Positions 17,462-26,369 of a stretch of DNA of 64,000 bases are shown in pieces. This DNA is from Candidatus Cohnella colombiensis (GTDB taxonomy: Bacteria > Bacillota > Bacilli > Paenibacillales > Paenibacillaceae): positions 248,001 to 312,000 of the forward strand of contig CP119317.1 of the NCBI GenBank assembly GCA_029203125.1, in the 5' to 3' direction. Each line of letters begins with the position of its first letter. Positions within the stretch are counted from its first letter, which is position 1. The translations under genes and the position numbers were made by a program. The notes beneath the pieces were generated by a model that saw only the letters and a list, made by a program, of their open reading frames with translations, ran no database searches and was not told the origin of the DNA.

Positions 17462-17584
17462 TAAGCGCAGGTAAGTCTCTTTAGGGAGGTGAGTTCGGGC
17501 GAATTAAGCGCGATGAAGTAAGGCTAGTCATAAGGGGATCTCATGATTTAAGAATTCAATTAAAGATCACTAAGGAGGATTACG

Positions 17585-19207
17585 ATGAGAAAGACGAGAA
17601 AAGGATTTGTGGTTGTTGCACTAATATTAGTATTGACCTTGCTTGTAGCAGGTTGCGGTAGCAGCAACAATAATAGCTCGGAAAGTTCAACAAAGCCTAG
17701 TGAGTCTAGCAAATCATCAACGACACCGACTGAATCTACGCAAGCAGAAACAGACAACACGCTTGATACGTCTAAGGAAGTTCATCTCATTGGGTATTTG
17801 CTAGGTGAAGCGCCTGCAGGAATGGATGCAGTTGTCGAAGCGCTTAACACGAAGCTTAAGGCTGACATCAATACGACAGTTGAATTTCGTTATATTGGCT
17901 GGGGAGATTTGACTGCGAAATATCCGCTTATCTTCGCTGCAGGCGAGGACGTAGACTTTGTCTACTCAGCAAACTGGGCATTCTACAATCAAGAAGCAGC
18001 GAAGGGTGCATTCCGCGAAATTTCAACAGACGATCTGCAGAAGTACATGCCACGCCACTATGCTGCAACGAATGAAGCGGCATGGAAGGAAGCGCAAATC
18101 GGTGGAAAAATCTACATGATTCCAACTTCGACACCGGATCAGAAGATTCCAGTAACGTTGATTCGCGGAGATCTTCGCAAAAAGTATAACATCCCTGAAA
18201 TTACGAAGTTCCAAGACATTGAGCCATACCTAGAAGCCATCAAAAACAATGAAAAAGGTATGATTCCAATTAATGCGGACAGCCAATACGATTTTACTAA
18301 ATCATTCTACAACTGGGAGTGGGCAACGGGTCACGGGGCTGTTGATACCGTATTGATTACAAACGGTTGGTCAGGCACTTATACCGAATGGGATGATCCA
18401 CAAGGCAAAGTATACTCGCAATTCGATCCGTACATTTTGGATAGCCAAAAGGCATCAGCGAAAGTAATTAAGTCGTGGTACGACAAAGGCTACATTAACA
18501 AAAATGCGATTTCGAACAAAGTACGCAGTAAAGATGCATTCGAGCAAGGCAAATCAGGCGTAGCTTATGGAAACACCAACGATATTCAATCGACATTAGC
18601 TAAAGCATTAGAGAACGGTTGGGAAGTCGAAATTATTCCTAACGTTTCCGCCAAAGGTACTTATCCGCAAGACCCGTTCATTAATAACGGGGTGTCGATT
18701 GCAGCGAATTCGAAAAACGCTGAACGTGCGATGATGTTCATCGATCTCATTATGGAAGAGCCTTCTTATAACAACTTGGTATACTTCGGTCTTGAAGGTG
18801 TTAACTATGTCGTCAAGGATGGCAAAATTGCATTACCGGATGGCGTCACTGCGGAAACGAATACGTATCCACCGGATGCAGCAGGCTTCTGGTTTACGAA
18901 TAAGTCTCAGCATCTCCCGCTCGCTTCGTGGAACGAACAGTATATTGCGCATAAAGCGAGTTTGAAAAACATCCTTGTCCCTTATATCTATAATTCATTT
19001 GCAATGGATACAGAGAACATTAAGGGCGAACTTGCGACGATGGGAACAGTAGGTACGCAATATCTTTTACCGATTCAAGGCGGTATTGTGAAGGATGTTG
19101 ACGCGGCATTCACAGTACTTGAAGAAAAAGTGCGGGCTGCGAGCTTGGAAAAAATATTAGACGATGCGAATAAGCAAACACAAGCATTCTTGGCTTCACA
19201 GAAATAA
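17585..19207 (+). CDS. Sugar-binding lipoprotein (DUF3502-type), first copy
   Basis: 540 residues with a basic N-terminus, hydrophobic segment and lipobox LVAGCG, then a low-complexity Ser/Thr linker to about residue 60. The rest is a two-lobed extracellular solute-binding protein of the LplA/YtcQ-like family whose C-terminal part I recall as DUF3502. Diagnostic stretches are GKIYMIPTSTPDQKIP, KSGVAYGNTNDIQS and PPDAAGFWFTNKSQ. AAGGAGG lies 6 nt upstream of the ATG. It should deliver oligosaccharides, probably galactan fragments, to the two upstream permeases. A paralogue follows directly, after a hairpin. Confidence 0.9.
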   Translation: MRKTRKGFVVVALILVLTLLVAGCGSSNNNSSESSTKPSESSKSSTTPTESTQAETDNTLDTSKEVHLIGYLLGEAPAGMDAVVEALNTKLKADINTTVEFRYIGWGDLTAKYPLIFAAGEDVDFVYSANWAFYNQEAAKGAFREISTDDLQKYMPRHYAATNEAAWKEAQIGGKIYMIPTSTPDQKIPVTLIRGDLRKKYNIPEITKFQDIEPYLEAIKNNEKGMIPINADSQYDFTKSFYNWEWATGHGAVDTVLITNGWSGTYTEWDDPQGKVYSQFDPYILDSQKASAKVIKSWYDKGYINKNAISNKVRSKDAFEQGKSGVAYGNTNDIQSTLAKALENGWEVEIIPNVSAKGTYPQDPFINNGVSIAANSKNAERAMMFIDLIMEEPSYNNLVYFGLEGVNYVVKDGKIALPDGVTAETNTYPPDAAGFWFTNKSQHLPLASWNEQYIAHKASLKNILVPYIYNSFAMDTENIKGELATMGTVGTQYLLPIQGGIVKDVDAAFTVLEEKVRAASLEKILDDANKQTQAFLASQK

Positions 19208-19226
19208 TCGCACGGTTAAGGTGAAG

Positions 19227-19262
19227 AAAGAGTCGATCACTAGTAACTAGTGTCGGCTCTTT
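19227..19262 (+). terminator. Hairpin between the two binding-protein genes
   Basis: AAAGAG-TCGAT-CACTAG pairs with CTAGTG-TCGG-CTCTTT, ending in TTTCG. It probably ends or attenuates the permease/binding-protein transcript before the second paralogue. Confidence 0.6.
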
Positions 19263-19346
19263 CGCATACATAGGCAGGATTTTGCAAGAGTAATCTAGAA
19301 ATGAATTACAGATTATTGTAACTATGTGCATCCAAGGAGGGGCAAC

Positions 19347-20888
19347 ATGAATATTTTCAAGCGGATGCTGATTCTGTGCATTACAGTATGCTTATGCGCA
19401 AGTTTAGTCGCATGCTCGTTGCCATGGAATCGTTCAAAACAAAGTATAGGATCCAATAGCGATGTGACGACATTAGTCGGTTATTTAATCGGGACTGCTC
19501 CACCAGGTCTCCCTAAGGTGTTAGAGCAATTGAATCATAAGCTGGAGCAGGACATTGGAGTGAATCTTGACCTTCAATATATTCAATGGGGAGACATGGC
19601 GACACGTTATCCACAAATCTTATCATCTGGTGGCAACATTGACTTCGTATTTGCAGGCAATTGGGCCTATTATGCTCAGGAAGCGAATAAGGGGTCATTC
19701 TATGAAATTACAGAGGATATGGTGAAGAAGTACATGCCACGCCATTATAAGGCAACGAATGAGGTCGCGTGGGAGGAAGCTAAGGTTGGCGGGAAAATTT
19801 ATATCATTCCGTCATCTACACCGGATATGAAGGTTCCCGTTACGTTGATAAGAGACGATCTCCGTAAGCAATATGGTCTTCCGGAAATGAACAGGTTGAT
19901 GGATCTGGAGCCTTTCCTCGCAGCAGTTAAGGCGAATGCACCTAATATGATACCTATTCAAGTGGATAAGCAGTATGACTTTATTAAGACCTCTGCGAAC
20001 TTGATGTGGGAGATGGGACCGGCGACGGTAGATGTTGTAATGACAACGAACGGCTTCTCGGGAGTATATACGGATTGGGATGATCCGAGTGGAAAGCTGT
20101 TAACGATCTACGATGAACCGTTGCGCTCTAATTATATCGCCGCCGCCAAGCTGGTGAAAAGCTGGGTGGATCAAGGTTATATAAATGCAAATGCATTCGT
20201 AAATAAGACTAGAAGCAAGGATTTGTTCGAGCAAGGAAAGTCGGCCGTAGCCTACGGTAATTCGAATGACATTCAATCGACTATCGCAAAGGCGGATGAG
20301 CAGGGGTGGGAAGTTAAGATAATCCCGAACCTCTCAATTAATCATACATATATTATGGACCCTTATATTAATAATGGAGTGGCAATCGCTACTGATTCTA
20401 AACATGTTGAGCTTGTGATGCAGGCGCTTGATCTGATCATGGAAGATCCCGAGTATAACCAGCTTGTTTATTATGGAATACAAGGTGAGCACTTTACAAT
20501 TGATGACGGTAAAATTTCAATTCCGAATGGGATGTTGAGCGAAGAGGATAGTTACCCACCGGATGCGGCGGGCTTTTGGTTTACGAATAAAAGCCAGCTG
20601 TTACCGCTGGCTTCATGGAATGATGAATACGCAAAGCACAAATCAGAAATTGGGGACATGCTTATTCCGTATGTGTACGCAGCTTTTAACTTTAATGCAT
20701 TGAATGTGCAACGAGAGCTTGATCAGGTGAATCAAGCAGCGATTCAATATTTGAATCCAATTTTGAGTGGTATGGTTAGTAATGTGGATGAGGCCTTTAA
20801 AGTGGCGGAATCTGAAATCAATAAAGCTGGTTTCGCTACAATTCTGAAAGAAGCACAAAGACAAACGAATGAATATTTACATCGCTGA
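19347..20888 (+). CDS. Sugar-binding lipoprotein (DUF3502-type), second copy
   Basis: 513 residues from the ATG at 19347, where AAGGAGG ends 6 nt upstream; the longer GTG start at 19326 overlaps that site and is rejected. The signal sequence ends in the lipobox SLVACS. The protein is clearly homologous to the preceding 540-residue lipoprotein along its length (shared GKIY.IPSSTPD, KTRSKDLFEQGKSAVAYGNSNDIQS, YPPDAAGFWFTNKSQ) but has a shorter linker. A duplicated binding protein feeding one permease pair could widen the range of oligosaccharides taken up. It has a separating hairpin upstream, so it may be expressed at a different level. Confidence 0.88.
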   Translation: MNIFKRMLILCITVCLCASLVACSLPWNRSKQSIGSNSDVTTLVGYLIGTAPPGLPKVLEQLNHKLEQDIGVNLDLQYIQWGDMATRYPQILSSGGNIDFVFAGNWAYYAQEANKGSFYEITEDMVKKYMPRHYKATNEVAWEEAKVGGKIYIIPSSTPDMKVPVTLIRDDLRKQYGLPEMNRLMDLEPFLAAVKANAPNMIPIQVDKQYDFIKTSANLMWEMGPATVDVVMTTNGFSGVYTDWDDPSGKLLTIYDEPLRSNYIAAAKLVKSWVDQGYINANAFVNKTRSKDLFEQGKSAVAYGNSNDIQSTIAKADEQGWEVKIIPNLSINHTYIMDPYINNGVAIATDSKHVELVMQALDLIMEDPEYNQLVYYGIQGEHFTIDDGKISIPNGMLSEEDSYPPDAAGFWFTNKSQLLPLASWNDEYAKHKSEIGDMLIPYVYAAFNFNALNVQRELDQVNQAAIQYLNPILSGMVSNVDEAFKVAESEINKAGFATILKEAQRQTNEYLHR

Positions 20889-20981
20889 GCTTCCAGCAGG
20901 ATTCTCGTGTAGAAATCTCGTATAATGATAGGGAGAAGTTATGGCAGATGATGGTGAAAGAATAAGTTGGGGAGGTAGCAA

Positions 20982-21308
20982 GTGGTGAGCATGATGGAAT
21001 ATTTGCAAACACCACGATTGCACATTCAGAGTAAGCTACACCAGCTGGGCCATACACACTTATACGTGAAGCAAGAAGAGCAATATCTATATATTTATTC
21101 ACTAGAGGAACAAGAAGCAACACATCGCGTACAGCTGATTTGGTTTACAGGTGACGTTTACATGCTAAGCGTTGCAGATCACCGTGGCCAGTGGCAGCAA
21201 ATTCCGTTTATTGGAGATTTAGAGCAGACGCTTGCATTAGTGACAGGGAAGCTAGCATTTTCGTTAGCTCGATGGCCTGAGCGTGGTAAAGCATGCTTCA
21301 ATGATTAG
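20982..21308 (+). CDS. Small protein of unknown function (109 residues or fewer)
   Basis: GTG at 20982 (or 20985) follows GGGGAGG by 6-9 nt; an internal ATG at 20991 is also possible. A TATAAT box occurs at 20921-20926, so it may have its own promoter. The product is soluble-looking with no signal peptide, rich in Gln, Leu and aromatic residues in an alternating beta-like pattern (HLYVKQEEQYLYIYSL, VQLIWFTGDVYMLSVAD). I do not recognise the family. It ends 11 nt from the convergent transglutaminase-like gene. Confidence 0.7.
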   Translation: MVSMMEYLQTPRLHIQSKLHQLGHTHLYVKQEEQYLYIYSLEEQEATHRVQLIWFTGDVYMLSVADHRGQWQQIPFIGDLEQTLALVTGKLAFSLARWPERGKACFND

Positions 21309-21319
21309 ATAAATGCACA

Positions 21320-22447
21320 TTACTTCACATAATTGATTGTGATCTTAACAATCTTATCGTTGATCGAAGTACGTGCAAAGTTTTCATACGTGTACTGATA
21401 ACTTTTCAAGCCTTTGATTCCGACAAATGCAGCTTTCATATCCTTTTGAATGGAAGAACCTTTCGTGTAGCGGATAATTAGCGTGGTTTCTCTAGCAGTA
21501 ACAGCTGCGCTAATTTTACTTTTCAGCTCCTGCGCGCTTGATACCGTATATTCATCGGATAAATAATTGAAGCCAATTTGATTGTAGAAGCTCGTATAAA
21601 ACGTTGCCCTGTTCTTTTCTTTGGCGGAAAGAGCTAGCAACGTTTTTTCGTATGAAGTTATAGCTAGAGGAAGGGAGCTTGATTTCTTCCAAGAATGGTC
21701 TTTGCGGATTTCAGTATCAGTTAGATTGTAATAGTCGTAACTGACACGACCCGCAACATCTGGAATCGGATCGTTCCAAGTCGTATCTAAGTGATACCAA
21801 TTGCCCGATAGCTTTACAAGGTTCCACGCGTGCGATATTCCTCTGGATGTACCTTCAATGATTTTCACTGGAATCCCGGCTTGGTTCATCATCTCATATG
21901 TGAGAAGTGCATAGCCCTGACATACTGTTGTGCCATTAGTGATGCCATCGTAAGCAGAGTAAGCAGTAAGGCTTGTATCATAGCTTAGTGTTGTAACGAT
22001 CCAATCGTTAATCGCTTTCGCTTTCTGATGGTCATTCATGTTTTTAGTGATGATTTTGCTAAGTGCCTGGCGAACGGTATCCTTCACGACTTTCGTTTCC
22101 TCTAACGATTCCCAGTATGTAAAGTTAAACTTTATCGTAGCAGTCGCTCCAGTAATCGATGCAGTGTATCCATATTTTTTTAAAGTATAGTGCAAATAGT
22201 CATTGGAGTTGATCGCTGCATCTAATGTGCTTTTAATGTCTTTCTTGAGTGTTTTCTCATTACCTGTATAGATGACTGTGATCGCAGCTAATCGTTCGGT
22301 GAGAGCGTCGACCACTTCTTGATAAAATTGATCTTTAGCTGATATTTTCGCTGCAAAAGCAGTCGAGTTATATTGATACTGTGCAGTGATCGGTAGCAGT
22401 GATAATAGGAAGGCAAATGTGATTGTAATTTTGAGCAGCTTTCTCAT
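21320..22447 (-). CDS. Secreted transglutaminase-like protein
   Basis: 375 residues with a signal peptide (~1-33). The central region carries the transglutaminase core triad: Cys in NGTTVCQGYALL, His in ISHAWNLVKL and Asp in WYHLDTTWNDP. Before it is a helical region (KAKAINDWIVTTLSYD) that is typical of bacterial transglutaminase-like proteins. The C-terminal ~110 residues repeat the mixed alpha/beta character of the N-terminal ~100 (both contain ITV/LIIRYTKG-type strands). Such proteins may cleave or cross-link peptides at the surface; activity is unknown. A GAGGGGAG site precedes the ATG. It is divergent from the pullulanase. Confidence 0.85.
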   Translation of the reverse strand: MRKLLKITITFAFLLSLLPITAQYQYNSTAFAAKISAKDQFYQEVVDALTERLAAITVIYTGNEKTLKKDIKSTLDAAINSNDYLHYTLKKYGYTASITGATATIKFNFTYWESLEETKVVKDTVRQALSKIITKNMNDHQKAKAINDWIVTTLSYDTSLTAYSAYDGITNGTTVCQGYALLTYEMMNQAGIPVKIIEGTSRGISHAWNLVKLSGNWYHLDTTWNDPIPDVAGRVSYDYYNLTDTEIRKDHSWKKSSSLPLAITSYEKTLLALSAKEKNRATFYTSFYNQIGFNYLSDEYTVSSAQELKSKISAAVTARETTLIIRYTKGSSIQKDMKAAFVGIKGLKSYQYTYENFARTSINDKIVKITINYVK

Positions 22448-22609
22448 GGTGAAACTCTCCCCTCACGCCATAATTGATTTGTAGACCTGTAGCTTGCGTA
22501 CCAACGTACCAACGTTTCCTTTAGTTTGCCATTTTCAATTCTATGCTAACAATAGCATAGAAGAAGATGCTAAGGTAGTTTATTAGGTGTTGTGAGGGAT
22601 ACATTTGAA

Positions 22610-22638
22610 TTGACAGTGTATATTCAGGCGTATATGAT
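22610..22638 (+). promoter_or_regulatory. Sigma-A promoter of the pullulanase gene
   Basis: TTGACA at 22610-22615 and TATGAT at 22633-22638 are separated by 17 bp. The -35 box is a perfect consensus match and the -10 box matches five of six bases. Transcription should start near 22645, just before the operator. Confidence 0.75.
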
Positions 22639-22656
22639 AAAATCATAGCTTATTGC

Positions 22657-22668
22657 GCAAACGTTTGC
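22657..22668. promoter_or_regulatory. LacI-type operator palindrome
   Basis: GCAAACGTTTGC is a perfect 12-bp palindrome with the central CG typical of LacI/GalR regulators such as MalR. It lies just after the predicted transcription start of the pullulanase gene, where a bound repressor would block elongation or initiation. No LacI-family gene is in the window. Confidence 0.65.
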
Positions 22669-22675
22669 ACTAAAA

Positions 22676-22689
22676 TGAAAGCGTTAACA
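22676..22689 (+). promoter_or_regulatory. cre site upstream of the pullulanase gene
   Basis: TGAAAGCGTTAACA matches the strict consensus TGWAANCGNTNWCA at every position. It is in the 5' leader, 8 bp after the LacI-type palindrome and 18 nt before the start codon, so CcpA could act as a roadblock here. Confidence 0.7.
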
Positions 22690-22707
22690 GAAAATGGAGG
22701 GGTTCAA

Positions 22708-25700
22708 ATGTTAAAAAAAGCATTATTGTCCGTATTATCGTTGGTGCTAATCGCAGTGACGGTGCTGATGCCTCATGCAATGGAGGTTCAAGCTGCGGCC
22801 AAAACAGATATAACGATTCACTACAAACCAGCAGCAGATAACACAAAGGATTGGAGCTTGTGGCTGTGGGAATCTGGGAAAGACGGGAAGGCATATCCTT
22901 TTAATGATAATGATAGCTTTGGAAAAGTAGCAAGCTATGCTTTGGATGGGAAAATTACGACTGTAGGGTTTATCGTTCGCACTGAAGATTGGGAGAAGGA
23001 TATCGGTGAGGATCGTTTTGTTGAAAATATTCAAGGGGAAACCGAGATTTGGCTCATCTCAGGTGATCCAACAATTTATACGAGTAACCCAGAAGGTGGA
23101 TCAGATACAGCTCAGAAATCATTTGATGAAATTAAAGTGAAGCTTCATTATCATCGGGTGGACAATCAATATGAGGGATGGAAGCTGTGGCTTTGGCCGG
23201 ATGGAAAGAAGGGGGCAAGCTACGCTTTCACAGGAAAAGACGAGTTTGGCGTCTATGCTGAGGTGACTGTTAAAAATACTGGCGATGTTAAACGATTGGG
23301 ATTCAAAATAGGCAAGGGGACATCGGAAAGTAATTTGACAGCTAAAGAATTCGACGAACGTTTCATTAAGAAATTTACTGATGAGGGTACTGCAGAAGTG
23401 TGGATTGCTCAAAATCAAGAGACAGTCAATTACAAGCAGGAATATGTGGATTTAGCACCAGCAATCCTATCCGCAACGCTAGAAGATTTAAAAACAGTAT
23501 TGATTGAAACATCAGTTCCTTTTCAAATAGCGAACAATAAGGATGAAGGGTTTACAGTTGCGCAGGGGAACAATTCTATCCCGATTGCCTCAGTTACACT
23601 ACTCAATAAAGACGAGTATGGCTTAGCAACTAAGGTGCAGCTCGTAACGGCTCAAGATCTCGATTTTCAACATACGTATCAGATTGCCAAAGACAATTAC
23701 AAATCGGTAGATGTGACTTATGGTCAAGCCATGTTTAATAAACCGGTGTTCGATCAATTGTATCGATATGAGGGTAATGATCTTGGACCGGTCTATACTG
23801 CCGATAATACAAAGCTACGTGTATGGGCTCCAACAGCTGCTGAGGTGAAGGTGGTCACTTATTCTGCTGGTGTAGGCGGTAATGCGACAGAGCAAGCGAT
23901 GACGAAGGCGGAAAAGGGAACTTGGACCGCACAGCTATCGGGTGATCAGCATGGTACATTTTATACGTACAAAGTTTTCATTAATGGCAAATGGAATGAA
24001 GCGGTTGATCCGTATGCAAAATCAGTGTCGATCAACGGTGATCGTGGGGTCATTCTTGATCTTGCACGTACGAATCCAGAGGGATGGGATGCACAAAATC
24101 GTCCGAAGGTGAATGAAGCGGTTGATGCCATTATATATGAGTTGCACGTGCGGGACTTATCGATCGCAGCGAACAGCGGGATTCAAAATAAAGGTAAGTT
24201 TCTCGGTTTAACGGAGACGGGGACGAAGGGGCCTGATGGTAAGGCAACTGGGCTTGATTATATGAAAGAACTAGGTGTCACGCATATTCAATTGCTTCCT
24301 ATCTTCGACTACAACAGTGTAGACGAAAGCAAGCTCGATCAGCCAAGCTATAATTGGGGTTATGATCCGAAAAATTATAATGCACCTGAGGGCTCGTATT
24401 CGACGGATCCTAATAATCCAGTTGCGAGAGTGAATGAACTCAAACAAGCGATTCAAGCTTTGCACAATAACGGGCTGGAAGTCATCATGGATGTCGTGTA
24501 CAACCATATGCATGCAGTAGATCCTTCAAATCTAAATAAGCTTGTACCAGGCTATTATTTCAGATATGACAATGATGGCAAGCTATCGAATGGATCGGGT
24601 GTAGGAAACGATACCGCTTCTGAACGTTCGATGGTACGTAAGCTAATCGTGGATTCTGTCGCTTATTGGGCAGAAGAATACAAGCTGGATGGTTACCGCT
24701 TCGATTTGATGGGCATTCACGATGTTCAGACAATGAATGATGTGCGTACAGCGCTTGACCGTATCGATTCGAAGATGCTAATCATCGGCGAGGGCTGGGT
24801 ATTGGGGACACTTCTTGACGAGAAGCTAAAAGCAAATCAAAAAAATGCGGAACGTATGTTACGGATTGGTCAGTTCAATGACTATTTCCGCGACGGGGTT
24901 AAGGGCAGTGTGTTTAGCCATAATGAAGGTGGATTTATTAATGGGTTAAAGACGAATAAGACGAAAGTAATGGGAGGAATCGTAGGCGGTATTCGCTATT
25001 CATATGCCATTGGCCATTATGCCGTATCTCCCGACCAATCGGTCAATTATGTAGAAGCTCATGATAATAATACGTTGTGGGATAAGCTACTACTGACGAA
25101 TCCCGATGATTCCGAGGAAACTCGGATGAAAATGGCGAAGATCGGCGGAGCACTGGTGTTAACCTCTCAAGGGATTTCGTTCCTGCATGCAGGGCAGGAG
25201 TTTTTAAGAACAAAGGGTGGCAACGATAATAGTTATAATTCTCCGGATGCAGTCAACCTAATGGATTGGGATCGTAAGGCGAAGTATGAGGATGTCGTTT
25301 CTTATTATAAAGGGATGATCGAGCTTAGAAAATCTCATCCTGCTTTCCGAATGACGACTGCAGAGCAGATTAAGGAAAACTTAGTGTTCTTGAATACAGC
25401 TCAAGAGATGATTGGCTATACAATAGGCAATCATGCAAATGGGGATTCGTGGGAGACGATTGCCGTATTCCACAATACATCGAAAGAGTCACAAAAAGCT
25501 ACATTACCAGCGGGAAAATGGAAGGTTGTCATGAACGGGGAACGAGCAGGTATTGAAGTGATTAGTTCATTAGAAGGTAACGATGTTGTCGTACCTGCAT
25601 TGACATCGATGGTGCTATACAGTGGTGAGGATGTAGCTCAAGCTGTCCCTCAGGAGCAGCAAGACGGCAAGTCCAGCGATGAGTCGACTACGGGCAAATC

Positions 25701-25785
25701 TATGAATGTGATTTGGACATTAATCGTTCTTTTGGCGGCAGCTGCGATTGGTTGGGTAATGTTCAAAAGATCTCGCAACGTATAA
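22708..25785 (+). CDS. pulA: Type I pullulanase, secreted and membrane-anchored
   Basis: 1025 residues from the ATG at 22708 (GGAGGGG 5 nt upstream; the ATG at 22675 overlaps the cre site and has no ribosome site). After the signal peptide (~1-30) come two CBM41-like starch-binding modules, each with a WSLWLWE / WKLWLWPDG motif, then an Ig-like region and CBM48 (KLRVWAPTAAEV). The GH13 barrel has the pullulanase signature YNWGYDP, nucleophile Asp666 in GYRFDLMG, acid/base Glu695 in IIGEGW, and VEAHDN. The C-terminus ends in a linker, one membrane helix and KRSRNV, so it is held in the cell membrane. It cuts alpha-1,6 branches of pullulan, starch or glycogen. Regulation by a LacI-type repressor and CcpA is suggested by the leader sites. 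Confidence 0.93.
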   Translation: MLKKALLSVLSLVLIAVTVLMPHAMEVQAAAKTDITIHYKPAADNTKDWSLWLWESGKDGKAYPFNDNDSFGKVASYALDGKITTVGFIVRTEDWEKDIGEDRFVENIQGETEIWLISGDPTIYTSNPEGGSDTAQKSFDEIKVKLHYHRVDNQYEGWKLWLWPDGKKGASYAFTGKDEFGVYAEVTVKNTGDVKRLGFKIGKGTSESNLTAKEFDERFIKKFTDEGTAEVWIAQNQETVNYKQEYVDLAPAILSATLEDLKTVLIETSVPFQIANNKDEGFTVAQGNNSIPIASVTLLNKDEYGLATKVQLVTAQDLDFQHTYQIAKDNYKSVDVTYGQAMFNKPVFDQLYRYEGNDLGPVYTADNTKLRVWAPTAAEVKVVTYSAGVGGNATEQAMTKAEKGTWTAQLSGDQHGTFYTYKVFINGKWNEAVDPYAKSVSINGDRGVILDLARTNPEGWDAQNRPKVNEAVDAIIYELHVRDLSIAANSGIQNKGKFLGLTETGTKGPDGKATGLDYMKELGVTHIQLLPIFDYNSVDESKLDQPSYNWGYDPKNYNAPEGSYSTDPNNPVARVNELKQAIQALHNNGLEVIMDVVYNHMHAVDPSNLNKLVPGYYFRYDNDGKLSNGSGVGNDTASERSMVRKLIVDSVAYWAEEYKLDGYRFDLMGIHDVQTMNDVRTALDRIDSKMLIIGEGWVLGTLLDEKLKANQKNAERMLRIGQFNDYFRDGVKGSVFSHNEGGFINGLKTNKTKVMGGIVGGIRYSYAIGHYAVSPDQSVNYVEAHDNNTLWDKLLLTNPDDSEETRMKMAKIGGALVLTSQGISFLHAGQEFLRTKGGNDNSYNSPDAVNLMDWDRKAKYEDVVSYYKGMIELRKSHPAFRMTTAEQIKENLVFLNTAQEMIGYTIGNHANGDSWETIAVFHNTSKESQKATLPAGKWKVVMNGERAGIEVISSLEGNDVVVPALTSMVLYSGEDVAQAVPQEQQDGKSSDESTTGKSMNVIWTLIVLLAAAAIGWVMFKRSRNV

Positions 25786-25865
25786 TTGCTCGGGAAATAA
25801 AGGGTATTAGCGATTATTGTCGAAATAATCATCGTAATAAACCGTATGTAGGGAGGAAGATGTGA

Positions 25866-26300
25866 ATGCAGCAGTTTACAGTTGTACTTCATGAATTACG
25901 CAAGTGGTTTGAATCGATCAAAGCCTATCAGCTTCTTAAGGGCTATGAGCTTCATCTTATGTTCGGCGGTGTAGGACTCCTAATGCTTAGAAGCTTGTTG
26001 TTTCAGATGGTTAGCACAGTGAAAGGCTATGAAACCCTGCATACGTTGTTCTATACGATTCCACTGTCATCATTAGCATACTTGGCATTCTTGATTGGGG
26101 TATGGATGACATTAGTATCTCCCAATATTAAATATGCGCCCTATGCGCTTTGGGGATATGCGTTCTATATTCTATATCCGTTCAAGAGCATTTCATTGTC
26201 GAGTGCAATTACACCAGCAGTGTATGTGTTCCTCGGTGTGATACTCTACAAATACGTTGTTACAATTAGTAAGCCCACTCAAGCGAATTCAGAAATTTGA
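25866..26300 (+). CDS. Small multi-pass membrane protein, unknown function
   Basis: 144 residues with a soluble ~30-residue N-terminus and about four hydrophobic segments (around residues 33-52, 62-85, 95-110 and 118-135). GGAGG ends 9 nt before the ATG. It lies 80 nt after the pullulanase and may belong to the same transcript, as no terminator is visible between them. I recognise no family. Confidence 0.7.
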   Translation: MQQFTVVLHELRKWFESIKAYQLLKGYELHLMFGGVGLLMLRSLLFQMVSTVKGYETLHTLFYTIPLSSLAYLAFLIGVWMTLVSPNIKYAPYALWGYAFYILYPFKSISLSSAITPAVYVFLGVILYKYVVTISKPTQANSEI

Positions 26301-26369
26301 GTTCATGTAGGTATATGTTAAAATCAATTCATATTCGACATTGTATATGGATGGAGTGGGAGTACGAAC

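Noticed and set aside
22675..22707. Upstream ATG for the pullulanase
   Set aside because: It overlaps the perfect cre site and has no ribosome site; GGAGGGG fits the ATG at 22708, which begins a normal signal peptide.
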